From a bacterium (lineage in GTDB: Bacteria > Verrucomicrobiota > Verrucomicrobiia > Limisphaerales > RI-55): DNA of 64,000 nucleotides. Positions 54,717-63,299 of this stretch are shown here, one piece after another. The translations under genes were made by a program, and so were the position numbers. Each line of letters starts with the position of its first letter. Within the stretch, counting starts at the first letter, position 1. The notes under the pieces are model-generated. The model was not told where the DNA came from. It was given only the letters and a program-made list of their open reading frames with translations, and made no database searches. The stretch is from NCBI GenBank assembly GCA_016124235.1, contig WGOC01000013.1, positions 1 through 64,000 on the forward strand. The letters run 5' to 3'.

Positions 54717-57674
54717 TTATTTCTTTTGCACAAACCTGATGAGCGGTCGCGGCTTGACCTGGACAGCCATTGTACTGGAGCTGACCGTGCCGCGCGTCAA
54801 CGTCCCAAAGAGTCGTCCGAGCCGCACGCGAAGTTGACTCAACCTCCCCTGAAATGTGGTGCCCGGTTCCTGCCCGAGATCGAGGCCCCAAGTCCAAAGC
54901 GTTCCGTCCGAAGTAAGGCCAAACATCGCGCCGTAGTACCACACAGCGATCCAATCCGACCGCTCATCAAAACGGGTCCAACTGAATGCCGGTTTCACGG
55001 GAGCCGGCCATCCCCACGCGTTCGGAGCGGACCACAGCGTGCCATCGTCATGCAGTTCATAAACGCCAATGGACAACGATGGAATTGTCACGATTCCAAA
55101 TACCCGCTGCCCCTTGGGCACGTCATCACTGAACAGTCGCCCGTTGGTGGCGATTGACGCCTCGGGATCCGGGGGGCCGTAAAATAGGCTCCACCATTCG
55201 CCAGCGCGATTAATGGCAAACGGCGGATTCCATTCCACAAATTTAATCCAGTTGGTTTCCCGACAAATCCGAGTGAATGAAGGCAACAACGCCGGGGTGC
55301 CCCTTGAGTTGCCAAGAAACGCCGGAGCCTGCCCCCAGCTCCAGAGCGAGCCATCCTCACGTAACCCAACCATGGCGGAGCTCCAATTCGCGATCGACAG
55401 CCAACGATCCGTTCCCTGGCGAACGGGGTCCATTTGCAGGACCGCCGGCATCTCGGGAATGCGCGACGACCGGTTGTCGCCCCACATCCACAACGAACCG
55501 TCGCGTTTGATGGCGGCGGACACATTGTTGCCCGGGAAGACCTTCGCCCAATCCAGGTTCGTTCCATATTGCGTCGGTCTTGGATTGGCACGCCCAATCC
55601 GTGGTTCGTTCCAGAACCATAACGATCCGTCTTTTTGAATGCCGGCAAATGAATTGTAGGCCGCCCGCGCTTCCAGCCAGTTGGTCGACGTTCCGATTTG
55701 TTCCGGAACCAATTTTCGCACCCCGTCCGTTCCGCCGATCAGGCCCCATCGCCAGAGTGAACCATCCGGCATGACGAATAGTGCGCCATTGCCACCAGGA
55801 AAGACGCGTATGTCGCTTGGCGATTCGCCTTTGGCCAGGCGAATAATCACTGGCTTGAGCGGCGGCGGAAACAGTTTGCGATAGCCCCAAAAACCGCCGG
55901 CAATCAACAGCAGGCACAAAATCGCATACGCAACTCGTCGCCGCCTTCGCCGCGGCACAAACGCTGAAACGGGTTCCGATTCACTGGCTTGGCTTTGAAT
56001 GGTGTTCGCTGCTTTGACCGTGTTGTTGCTGGTAGGGGATTCCTTTGTTGCCGGTGAAACTACGTTGTCCGTCAACTGCCCGGATGCGAGTTGCCTGAAT
56101 TGCTTGAAGAATTTCCGGCTGGCGAGAAACCCGAATCCCGCGTCCGCGAGCAGCCCCAAACCGACCCAAAGCGCCAGATAGAATTGCCACTCAAATCCGT
56201 CGTCTGACGCCGAGAACAACATCGCCCAAAGATTGGCCACCAGACTGATCAGTCCCAAAACGATCCACGGCAAAATGAGAATCCTAAACAACGCGGTGAA
56301 CACCATTTGATGATGGCTCTTCGCGGTCAGCGCCGCAGACATGGCGGTCATCACGAGCGCAGCGATGTCCAGCAGCAGCATGATGATTCCCCAGGTCCAG
56401 GTGTGAAATATTTGAGCCGAATAGAACCGGCCAAGCGTGAGCTGCATCAGCCCAAGCTCGATGATGAGAGTCAGAATCAACGGCCCCAAAAATTGACGCC
56501 GCAACGCGAGCAGTTGGCCCACAAAAATATCCCGCACCGTGAGCGATGTGGAGAGGATCAATTCCATAGTCCCGCCTTGTTTGTCCTCGGCCAATTGCTG
56601 ACCGGCTTCCATCGCGATCCAGATCTTCAGCGTGGTGTTCAGGATCAGACTCAGCACGATGCCCACCGACGAATCGAGCCAGATGTTCGGCTCCTGTTTG
56701 ATCCATCCATGAATCCACCACACGATCGCCGCGCCCAAAAAGCACCAAACGTGAACCGGCTTCAGCCGCGCTCGCGCCGCCAGCCAGTAGTATCCATTGA
56801 CGTCGAGTAGGCGTTTGCGAAACGGCTTCTGTTTCGCCGCGCGCCCGTAACTCAACGATCGCCAGAAATCCCGCCAGCCACGGCGCGTGCGGCGAGATCG
56901 CGCCGGCGCGTCCTGCCATGAACGGGGAATCGCGATCGCAGCGAGCACGAACAGTAACCAGGAAATCGCGTGCAGATTCGCCATGGTCTTCCAATAGAAG
57001 TCCGGCGCACCGACATAGGCCTTTTCGCTGCAAAGATAAAAGGCATACGCGGGGCACGTGACCAGCAGTTCGTACAAATAGGTTCCCGACGACGAGTAAA
57101 CGGATATGAATCCCGCGATGGCCGCTGGTAAACCGGTGATGGCGAGCAGCAAGATCAGATTGCTTCCGTAAGCACGGCGCGAATCGCGGCTGACCGACGA
57201 CGCAAACAACCCGACGGTGAGCGAAAATAAAAACGTGTTGATGAGCAACAACGCCATTCGCCACAACTCGCCCTGCGTGAGGCCGCCGAACAGCAACGAC
57301 AGGGCAAGCACCGGAAACACGGTCAACAATCCGTAGAAACTGTTCAGTGACGTCGCCGCGAGCTTGCCGAGCGCCACGTCATAGCCTTTGAGATCGGTCA
57401 AGAACAGCAGACCCAAGGTGCCGTCGCGTTTCTCCTCGCTGACACAATCGGCCGTCGTTAATCGACCGACAAACAGCGCGTAGACGAACGCGAGGCCCGA
57501 CAACGACCAAAACAACGCCTGACCGGCGGGCACTTGCGGCGCCACGGTTTGCGCGCCCAAGATGATGCCGCCCATGAGAATTGCCACCACGCCCACAACC
57601 AATCGCACCCGGTAAATCCGGCGCCGACGCGCGGCCACCCTCAATTCACGGGCAACGATCGGGAGGAAACTCAT
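54717..57674 (-). CDS. ABC-2 type permease fused to a C-terminal RCC1-like propeller
   Basis: 985 residues. Residues 1-545 form a permease resembling ABC-2 transporters: ARELRVAARRRRIYRVRLVVG at the start, EEKRDGTLGLLFLTDL (a motif shared by gliding/ABC-2 permeases), and about 12 membrane segments. After a linker and another membrane helix (RRRVAYAILCLLLIAGGFWGY, about 575-600) come seven blades: six DG[ST]LW motifs (SLWRWG, SLWFWN, SLWMWG, SLWSWG, TLWSAP, TLWTWG) and one degenerate AGEWW, as in RCC1 propellers. The propeller is probably outside the cytoplasm. No ATPase partner gene is next to it. Confidence 0.85.
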   Translation of the reverse strand: MSFLPIVARELRVAARRRRIYRVRLVVGVVAILMGGIILGAQTVAPQVPAGQALFWSLSGLAFVYALFVGRLTTADCVSEEKRDGTLGLLFLTDLKGYDVALGKLAATSLNSFYGLLTVFPVLALSLLFGGLTQGELWRMALLLINTFLFSLTVGLFASSVSRDSRRAYGSNLILLLAITGLPAAIAGFISVYSSSGTYLYELLVTCPAYAFYLCSEKAYVGAPDFYWKTMANLHAISWLLFVLAAIAIPRSWQDAPARSRRTRRGWRDFWRSLSYGRAAKQKPFRKRLLDVNGYYWLAARARLKPVHVWCFLGAAIVWWIHGWIKQEPNIWLDSSVGIVLSLILNTTLKIWIAMEAGQQLAEDKQGGTMELILSTSLTVRDIFVGQLLALRRQFLGPLILTLIIELGLMQLTLGRFYSAQIFHTWTWGIIMLLLDIAALVMTAMSAALTAKSHHQMVFTALFRILILPWIVLGLISLVANLWAMLFSASDDGFEWQFYLALWVGLGLLADAGFGFLASRKFFKQFRQLASGQLTDNVVSPATKESPTSNNTVKAANTIQSQASESEPVSAFVPRRRRRRVAYAILCLLLIAGGFWGYRKLFPPPLKPVIIRLAKGESPSDIRVFPGGNGALFVMPDGSLWRWGLIGGTDGVRKLVPEQIGTSTNWLEARAAYNSFAGIQKDGSLWFWNEPRIGRANPRPTQYGTNLDWAKVFPGNNVSAAIKRDGSLWMWGDNRSSRIPEMPAVLQMDPVRQGTDRWLSIANWSSAMVGLREDGSLWSWGQAPAFLGNSRGTPALLPSFTRICRETNWIKFVEWNPPFAINRAGEWWSLFYGPPDPEASIATNGRLFSDDVPKGQRVFGIVTIPSLSIGVYELHDDGTLWSAPNAWGWPAPVKPAFSWTRFDERSDWIAVWYYGAMFGLTSDGTLWTWGLDLGQEPGTTFQGRLSQLRVRLGRLFGTLTRGTVSSSTMAVQVKPRPLIRFVQKK

Positions 57675-57823
57675 GATTCACACAGCTTCAATTTCACCTG
57701 TTTGCTTGTCAATGCGATGTCCCGGCGAGGTTCTTTCAATCGGACCAAGCAATCGCCCTTTCGTCACGAGCTGCGAACCACTTCAATTCGGCATCGTATA
57801 GAAACTCTCCTGGCCTCGAATGC

Positions 57824-59362
57824 TTGACAGATCAAGCGTCGGCACGGACAAGAACGTTCAGGGTGAAATCTACGGCTTCCAGTTTTTATCGCGATTGGCG
57901 CACATCACTTGGCCACGCTCTGTCCTTTCACGAGGATGCCGACGGACATCCGCCGGAGCGTTTGCTGCAGGCGATTTGGTCGCGCCAGCGTTTGCGTCGA
58001 CACGCATTAAGAACGGTCGACGGTCGCACGGTCACGGTGTTGCATCCCGGCTTTTGGAATCGCGAAGCGGGCCCGGATTTTCAAAGCGCCGTCATCCAGT
58101 TTGACCACGAAGAACCGGTTGCCGGTGACGTCGAAATCGATTTGCGCACCGACGGCTGGAAAGGCCACGGTCACGATCGCAATCCCGCATTCGCCGACGT
58201 CGTATTGCACGTCGTGTGGGATCTCGGTCGTTCGCCTAAAACACCGTTACCCACGTTGGCGATTGATCGAAGCCTGGATGCGTCCCTTGGCGAACTGAGC
58301 GAATTGCTCGACGGCGAAATCCCCCCGCCGCTCACGAAAAGCCAGGTCGGTCGCTGTCAGGCGCCGCTGGCAGCTTTGGATCCTCAAGCGCTCAAAACAC
58401 TTCTGATCGAGGCCGCCCAAGTCCGATTGGAAATGCGGACCAGCCAATTGCGCGCCCGCGCGCAGGAATGCGGATGGGAACAAGCGCTGATCGAGGGACT
58501 GTTTCGCGCATTGGGTTACAAGCATAACGCGTGGCCAATGCAACGCCTTGGCGAACTCGCGCCGCGCATGCGCGAGGCTCTCCACAGTTACTCGGCCAAG
58601 TACGATCCGATTCACTGGCAGGCATTGCTGCTTGGATGCAGTGGTCAATTGCCCAATGAAGTCAAAGGTTCGGGCAATCGATCGAACGAATACCTTCGAC
58701 AGCTTTGGGATATCTGGTGGCGGGAACGCGATCGAATGGCGCCCTACATTTTACCGGCGAAAACGTGGCGCATGGCGGGCATTCGTCCGGCAAATCATCC
58801 GCAACGCCGACTCGCACTCGCTTCCCACTGGCTCGCATCGAAGGATTTTTTCAAGAGATTGGAAAACTGGTTTGAAGAATCGGTTGTCCCCAGCACTAGA
58901 AAAGAACCGCAAAAATTCAGCCGGCCCGCCGCGAGTCTGCTTCGCGTTCTCGATCCGGGAAACGATCCCATCTGGTCGCGACGCTGGACCTTGCGATCGC
59001 GAATGATGCCGAAGCCGCAGCCGTTGATCGGCGCGACGCGCGTCACCGACCTCGCGATCAACGTGATCCTGCCGTGGTTTATGGTGCGCGCGCAGTCCGG
59101 CAGGAATCGGAAATGGGCCGACGCAGCGCAAACGCTCTGGCTCAACTGGCCTGCCGCCGAAGACAATTCTGTTTTGCGTCTGGCTCGGGCACGTCTTTTT
59201 GGAAGCTCTCGCAAACGTCTAATCCAAACCGCAGCCGACCAACAGGGTTTGTTGCAGATTGTCCGGGATTTCTGCGATCACTCGAACGCAATTTGTGATC
59301 ATTGTCAGTTCCCTCGCCTGATCGCCGAATGGTCGAGCAATCCACAAGGCTCTCGCGGTTGA
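57824..59362 (+). CDS. DUF2851 family protein
   Basis: 512 residues if started at TTG 57824; GTG 57863 (V14) is an alternative. Family pattern is visible: LHPGFWNREAGPDFQSAVIQ, AGDVEIDLRTDGWKGHGHDRNPAFADVVLHVVWD, near 75-130, and the C-terminal GLLQIVRDFCDHSNAICDHCQFPRL with a CxxC-like cysteine cluster. DUF2851 proteins are known from many bacteria but without an established function; nuclease-like activity has been suggested on fold grounds but I cannot confirm. Divergent from the permease gene, 149 bp gap. Confidence 0.85.
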   Translation: MTDQASARTRTFRVKSTASSFYRDWRTSLGHALSFHEDADGHPPERLLQAIWSRQRLRRHALRTVDGRTVTVLHPGFWNREAGPDFQSAVIQFDHEEPVAGDVEIDLRTDGWKGHGHDRNPAFADVVLHVVWDLGRSPKTPLPTLAIDRSLDASLGELSELLDGEIPPPLTKSQVGRCQAPLAALDPQALKTLLIEAAQVRLEMRTSQLRARAQECGWEQALIEGLFRALGYKHNAWPMQRLGELAPRMREALHSYSAKYDPIHWQALLLGCSGQLPNEVKGSGNRSNEYLRQLWDIWWRERDRMAPYILPAKTWRMAGIRPANHPQRRLALASHWLASKDFFKRLENWFEESVVPSTRKEPQKFSRPAASLLRVLDPGNDPIWSRRWTLRSRMMPKPQPLIGATRVTDLAINVILPWFMVRAQSGRNRKWADAAQTLWLNWPAAEDNSVLRLARARLFGSSRKRLIQTAADQQGLLQIVRDFCDHSNAICDHCQFPRLIAEWSSNPQGSRG

Positions 59363-59386
59363 GATACTTTGTTCTCTGCAAAAAGC

Positions 59387-59420
59387 AAACCACCGGACAC
59401 ACAAGGGCGTCCGGTGGTTT
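59387..59420 (-). terminator. Bidirectional terminator between DUF2851 and the beta-barrel gene
   Basis: Perfect 12-bp stem AAACCACCGGAC (59387-59398) / GTCCGGTGGTTT (59409-59420) with 10-nt loop. The minus-strand side is followed by GCTTTTTGC, so it ends the minus-strand gene best and may serve the plus-strand gene as well. Confidence 0.85.
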
Positions 59421-59437
59421 AGTGCGTATCCGGAAAT

Positions 59438-59974
59438 TTAGAACCAGTACCGCGCGCCAATCGCGGCGGTGAAACGAACGTCAAAATCTGGGGTCACGTC
59501 GAACACTGGTCCGGCCTCAAGAAAGATGTCGATCGGTTGGTTTTGAAAAAGATAGTCGAGACCAGCCACGGCACGAATGCCCACCAGATCATCCTGATGA
59601 TCACGGAATTTCACGCGCAGGCCGCCACCGAAGTAAACGGGCAGCCGGCCTTCGCTCACGGGAATCAAATCGTATAGGTGATAGAGATAGTCCGCATGAA
59701 TGTGGAAATCATTGTGATCTTCAAACGACCAACCAACGCCACCATCAATGGCGGCGCGGTCGCTCACCCAATACTTCAGTGAAGCTCCCAGGGGCTCACC
59801 CAACATTAAGCCCGCACCAAACCGACGCCCGTCGTGGCCCACCTCCGTCGGCGGCCGCAACGTGACTGCGGGCACCTGAATGGAATCCTGACCTTTGTTG
59901 TTCGCCGCATTCTGAGCCGGCGCATTGGCCGACATCAGGGCGAGTGAGGCAATTGTCATGGTCGTGATTTTCAT
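59438..59974 (-). CDS. Small outer-membrane beta-barrel protein
   Basis: 178 residues with a signal peptide (MKITTMTIASLALMSANAPAQ) and eight short alternating strands (RRFGAGLMLGEPLGASLKYW, AIDGGVGWSF, VYFGGGLRVKF, DVRFTAAIGARYWF), ending in aromatic YWF, the classic C-terminal signature for insertion by the BAM complex. The function is unknown. A terminator follows the stop. Length suits an eight-stranded barrel. Confidence 0.85.
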   Translation of the reverse strand: MKITTMTIASLALMSANAPAQNAANNKGQDSIQVPAVTLRPPTEVGHDGRRFGAGLMLGEPLGASLKYWVSDRAAIDGGVGWSFEDHNDFHIHADYLYHLYDLIPVSEGRLPVYFGGGLRVKFRDHQDDLVGIRAVAGLDYLFQNQPIDIFLEAGPVFDVTPDFDVRFTAAIGARYWF

Positions 59975-60133
59975 AGGGCTCCCTTAACGAGCACAGCCGA
60001 AGCCACCAGGATGTTTGCCGCTGAAATGCATTCAACCATCGAAAACCGAACCTGTTTGGGCGCAACGGGATAGTACGTCCTGACGATCGACGCGAACGGA
60101 ACGACTTCGGGCGGAAATGTGATACAATTTGTT

Positions 60134-62182
60134 TCAGCGCAGGTTGTCTTCGAACCGGCGATAGCGAACGGATTCCGGCAGAAAGTCCTTTTCGTATCGC
60201 CGCAGCAGCGCATCCACGTCGTTGGGCACAATGTAAATCTTGCCGCGAATCCACTTGGTTTTTCCGGGCTCCACACCGCCCAATCGAAAATCACTGTGCA
60301 GGCAGCGCGCGACTCCTTGAAATAATTCCTGATACGGCTGCCACGCAGTTGCGAAGATCATCGAGTCATCGCCGCTGAAGCAACCGATCAAACCATTGCT
60401 CGGGGTCAACGGATTGAGCGGTCGCGGATTCATATCGGTGCGCGGCACACCCGGTGCCGCCCACTCCTGGCCGGGCGTGTAACGACCATTCTTCTCCCAC
60501 ACCGGAGTCGGCATCCGCGTCAGTTTGCCGTCCAGAAAGATGAAGCATTTAGGTAGGTAGTCATCAAGGTTGCCACTGAAATCCGTCGCCGAGAAACCCG
60601 TGAACGCGCCGAGTCGCACGCAGGGTTGCGCCCAATGCGCCTCGGACCGTTTGTTGGTCGGATTATGCGCCGCGAGTTCGAACGTCACTTCGTCATCTCC
60701 GGCGCGAATGGTGTGATCAACCACCAGACCATCAGCGAGCGTGTCGCGCATTTTGATTTCTTTGCCGTCGGGCGAAGCGGACACCAACACGTTCGTGTGC
60801 GGAATCACGGTGTGCTTCACCCAGTCGGCGTCGGTCGAATTGGCCCGGCAATAAGCTTCGAGATAGTTGATCCGAATTTCGCCGCCCGGGATCCTAGGGC
60901 CGGTAATAACCAGGAAGTTGCCGTCACGTCGCAGCGTCAGATCATTGCGCTGCGTCGCCGCGACTTCGTCTCGCAATTCCGGAACCGAATCGGCCGCCGT
61001 CAATTGCCGGAAATTCTTCCACCGATGGAACGTGAGAAAGTTCGCGTCGTGCTGAGTGTGAGCGCCGCCCAATCCGTCGTCGTAGGCGGTGCGCACCGCC
61101 GCGATGAGATCATCGCCGTCGATCAACCAGTCTGGATATTGGAAACCGTGTTTCGTTTGGTCCGGATGATGAAGTAACGCACAACGAACTTCCCAACGAC
61201 GCAGATCGGTCGATCGCAGCAACGCAAGCGTGTTGCGAATGCGGTCGGCGTTTGCCTTGCCGGCTTCGCTCCGCGGCACCCAATTGGCGAACGCCCAATA
61301 GCACTTCGCGACGGGGTCCCAGCGAATCTGAAATTTCTTCGCGCCACCTGGAAAGTCGACAAAGTCCGTCGCCGGATTGAAGGAAAGCGACCGACCGTCC
61401 GCACTGACATGCAACATCGCCGCGATGCCGCCTTCCGGCAGATGATGGACTCGCATCAAGTTCACGAGGGCGCCATCGGGCGTCGGAACCACATTGCCTT
61501 CGAGCCAACCGCCGAACTTGCCGCCCAGCCAGTTGAAATCCGGAGCTAGGAATTCGCTCAGGGTCCAGTTTCGCGCATCGAGCAGATCGGCGTTGGCGTC
61601 CACCGACAAAACGTGCGCGCGAAAATGTTTCCCCCAACCGCCACCGCCGTCAGTGTCTTCCATCGCCCGCCAGAGCTTGCCGTTGTGAGTGATGACCGGC
61701 GTCGGTGCGCAATGGAAATGACCTTCAAACAGCAAACCGGTTTTCGAATCATTCGGCGCCGTCCACGTGGTGCCCCCATCCGTTGAGCGCATGATCACAA
61801 TGCTGCCGTTTTGCTTCGCGTTGCCGAGCAGGTAAACCGAATCGCCGTGAGCAAAGATGCTGGCCCAGTACATCGGCGAAACGCGGGCCGCCGGACTCCA
61901 CGTTTCGCCGCGATCCTTCGATCGATAAACCCGCGTGACTGCAATGTTGTTCTCGGTCGACTTCGGCCCAAACTCGTCGCACTTGGCGAGGTAGGTTCCA
62001 TCCGGCAACAGGGCGATTCCCGGCGACCCAAGATAGATTTCAGTACTGGCCGGCTGATGAGTGATTACCTTACCCGGGACAGACGAAAAATCAGGCTGCG
62101 CGGCGGTCGCATCCGCAGCATCAAACAGCCAAAAGCCGAAGGCTCCCAACAGAGCAAACAAAGAAGAAATACGAGTAAGCAT
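60134..62182 (-). CDS. Exported sialidase-superfamily (BNR/Asp-box) protein
   Basis: 682 residues from ATG 62182, giving MLTRISSLFALLGAFGFWLF as signal; 12 extra codons are possible. Asp boxes SKDRGETW near 80 and STDGGTTW near 135 mark a beta-propeller of the sialidase superfamily, with an Arg-rich candidate site. The C-terminal part is a beta sandwich. Verrucomicrobial relatives are putative glycosidases; a true sialidase triad cannot be confirmed. Likely acts on extracellular polysaccharide. Confidence 0.85.
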   Translation of the reverse strand: MLTRISSLFALLGAFGFWLFDAADATAAQPDFSSVPGKVITHQPASTEIYLGSPGIALLPDGTYLAKCDEFGPKSTENNIAVTRVYRSKDRGETWSPAARVSPMYWASIFAHGDSVYLLGNAKQNGSIVIMRSTDGGTTWTAPNDSKTGLLFEGHFHCAPTPVITHNGKLWRAMEDTDGGGGWGKHFRAHVLSVDANADLLDARNWTLSEFLAPDFNWLGGKFGGWLEGNVVPTPDGALVNLMRVHHLPEGGIAAMLHVSADGRSLSFNPATDFVDFPGGAKKFQIRWDPVAKCYWAFANWVPRSEAGKANADRIRNTLALLRSTDLRRWEVRCALLHHPDQTKHGFQYPDWLIDGDDLIAAVRTAYDDGLGGAHTQHDANFLTFHRWKNFRQLTAADSVPELRDEVAATQRNDLTLRRDGNFLVITGPRIPGGEIRINYLEAYCRANSTDADWVKHTVIPHTNVLVSASPDGKEIKMRDTLADGLVVDHTIRAGDDEVTFELAAHNPTNKRSEAHWAQPCVRLGAFTGFSATDFSGNLDDYLPKCFIFLDGKLTRMPTPVWEKNGRYTPGQEWAAPGVPRTDMNPRPLNPLTPSNGLIGCFSGDDSMIFATAWQPYQELFQGVARCLHSDFRLGGVEPGKTKWIRGKIYIVPNDVDALLRRYEKDFLPESVRYRRFEDNLR

Positions 62183-62276
62183 CGCGTCGGGAGCAGAACT
62201 GCATCTCAAGGGCTTCATGGGGGAAGGCTATCAATCGGCACCCGTTTGGGGAAACTCAGAATCGACGTCCGTCGGT

Positions 62277-62873
62277 TCAATTTTCCGGGCTCGCGGCCGT
62301 TACGTCCTTCACCCACTTCGGTAAGGACTTTTGCGCGAACGTCGGCCGTCCACTTTCGAAAACAGCCACCAACTGAAAAGGCCGGGCGAGATCATCGTTA
62401 TCAAAGAGCAAGACATGCGGAAGCTCACGCACTGCCCTCTGTAAATTCGCCATGGTTCGAGGATAACGCGCGACGAGTTTGTCGGTCGGCACGTCGTGGC
62501 CGCCCTGGCTGACGCGCATGGCGACGCGCTGTTCAGAGACCTCCGCACCACGGATCCCGACAAAGCACAGCACCACTGTGTAACCGCTCGTTGCCGTCTC
62601 CTTCAGAAAGTTCAACTTGTCGCCAACGGGATCGGAAAACACGGTTTCGAAGACAAAACTCTCGCGTTGGTTGACCAGCTCCCGACGGAGCACATCCGCC
62701 ACGCTGGCCGCATCGTAGGGATCGAGTTCCAGCTCGCGGCTCAACAGGTCAGCGTTAACGAAACGCAACCCGGCGGGTTTCAGATGCGCCTGATAAAGTG
62801 TGCTTTTGCCGGCACCGTTGGGACCGGCCAACGCGATCAAAATCGGACGACGATCAAGCCAGGGGAATTTCAT
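62277..62873 (-). CDS. Zeta toxin-like P-loop kinase
   Basis: 198 residues. Walker A GPNGAGKST at 17-25 and the following strand LRFVNADLLSRELE with NAD, then SFVFETVFSDP, match the zeta/AAA-type kinase family. Zeta toxins phosphorylate UDP-N-acetylglucosamine, but related proteins have other targets; the specific activity is unproven. Overlaps the antitoxin-like gene by 4 bp, so second gene in a two-gene unit. Confidence 0.88.
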   Translation of the reverse strand: MKFPWLDRRPILIALAGPNGAGKSTLYQAHLKPAGLRFVNADLLSRELELDPYDAASVADVLRRELVNQRESFVFETVFSDPVGDKLNFLKETATSGYTVVLCFVGIRGAEVSEQRVAMRVSQGGHDVPTDKLVARYPRTMANLQRAVRELPHVLLFDNDDLARPFQLVAVFESGRPTFAQKSLPKWVKDVTAASPEN

Positions 62874-63274
62874 CGCCGGGCTGTCTTTCGCCGTCGGACT
62901 GTGCCCGCCTTGACCGGTTTGAACTGGCGGTTCACAAAGCGGCCGACCACCCGCGTTCCATCCTCATCGATGCGGACGAGCAATCCGGGAGCGTCCGGCG
63001 CGGGTTCGTAATGCGGAAACGGCTGCTCCCGAAGAAACTTCGCCACTTCGCTCCGACCTTTCGGCGTGTCGACCGTTTCCAGGCATTTTGAAAGCGGTCG
63101 CGAAGATGCCGCCCGGCTCAGGGCCAACGCCTGTGTGCCCCGCAGCAACGGCTCGATGGCGCGACCCAGTTTGGCCCAAAATTCAATCTGGCCCGCGATC
63201 GATCGTTGCGCCAGCGCGCCCAATTGCCGGGCATCCAGGACCAGTTCATCCGAAAGCTTCACCGGTTGACTCAT
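62870..63274 (-). CDS. ParD-like antitoxin
   Basis: 134 residues from ATG 63274 (16 codons more to 63322 rejected: hydrophobic leader over the operator). Opens MSQPVKLSDELVLDARQLGALAQRSIAGQIEFWAKLGRAIEPLL, a ribbon-helix-helix start typical of ParD-like family antitoxins, then a charged C-terminal tail. Ends in ATGA overlap with the zeta-like gene. The N-terminal RHH probably binds the palindrome just upstream. Confidence 0.88.
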   Translation of the reverse strand: MSQPVKLSDELVLDARQLGALAQRSIAGQIEFWAKLGRAIEPLLRGTQALALSRAASSRPLSKCLETVDTPKGRSEVAKFLREQPFPHYEPAPDAPGLLVRIDEDGTRVVGRFVNRQFKPVKAGTVRRRKTARR

Positions 63275-63282
63275 GGACAAAA

Positions 63283-63299
63283 GGTAGCAAAACGCTACC
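63283..63299. promoter_or_regulatory. Palindrome GGTAGC-N5-GCTACC before the ParD-like gene
   Basis: A perfect 6-bp inverted repeat with 5-nt spacer ends 9 bp upstream of the antitoxin start. RHH antitoxins generally autoregulate by binding such sites. The operator role is inferred. Confidence 0.6.
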
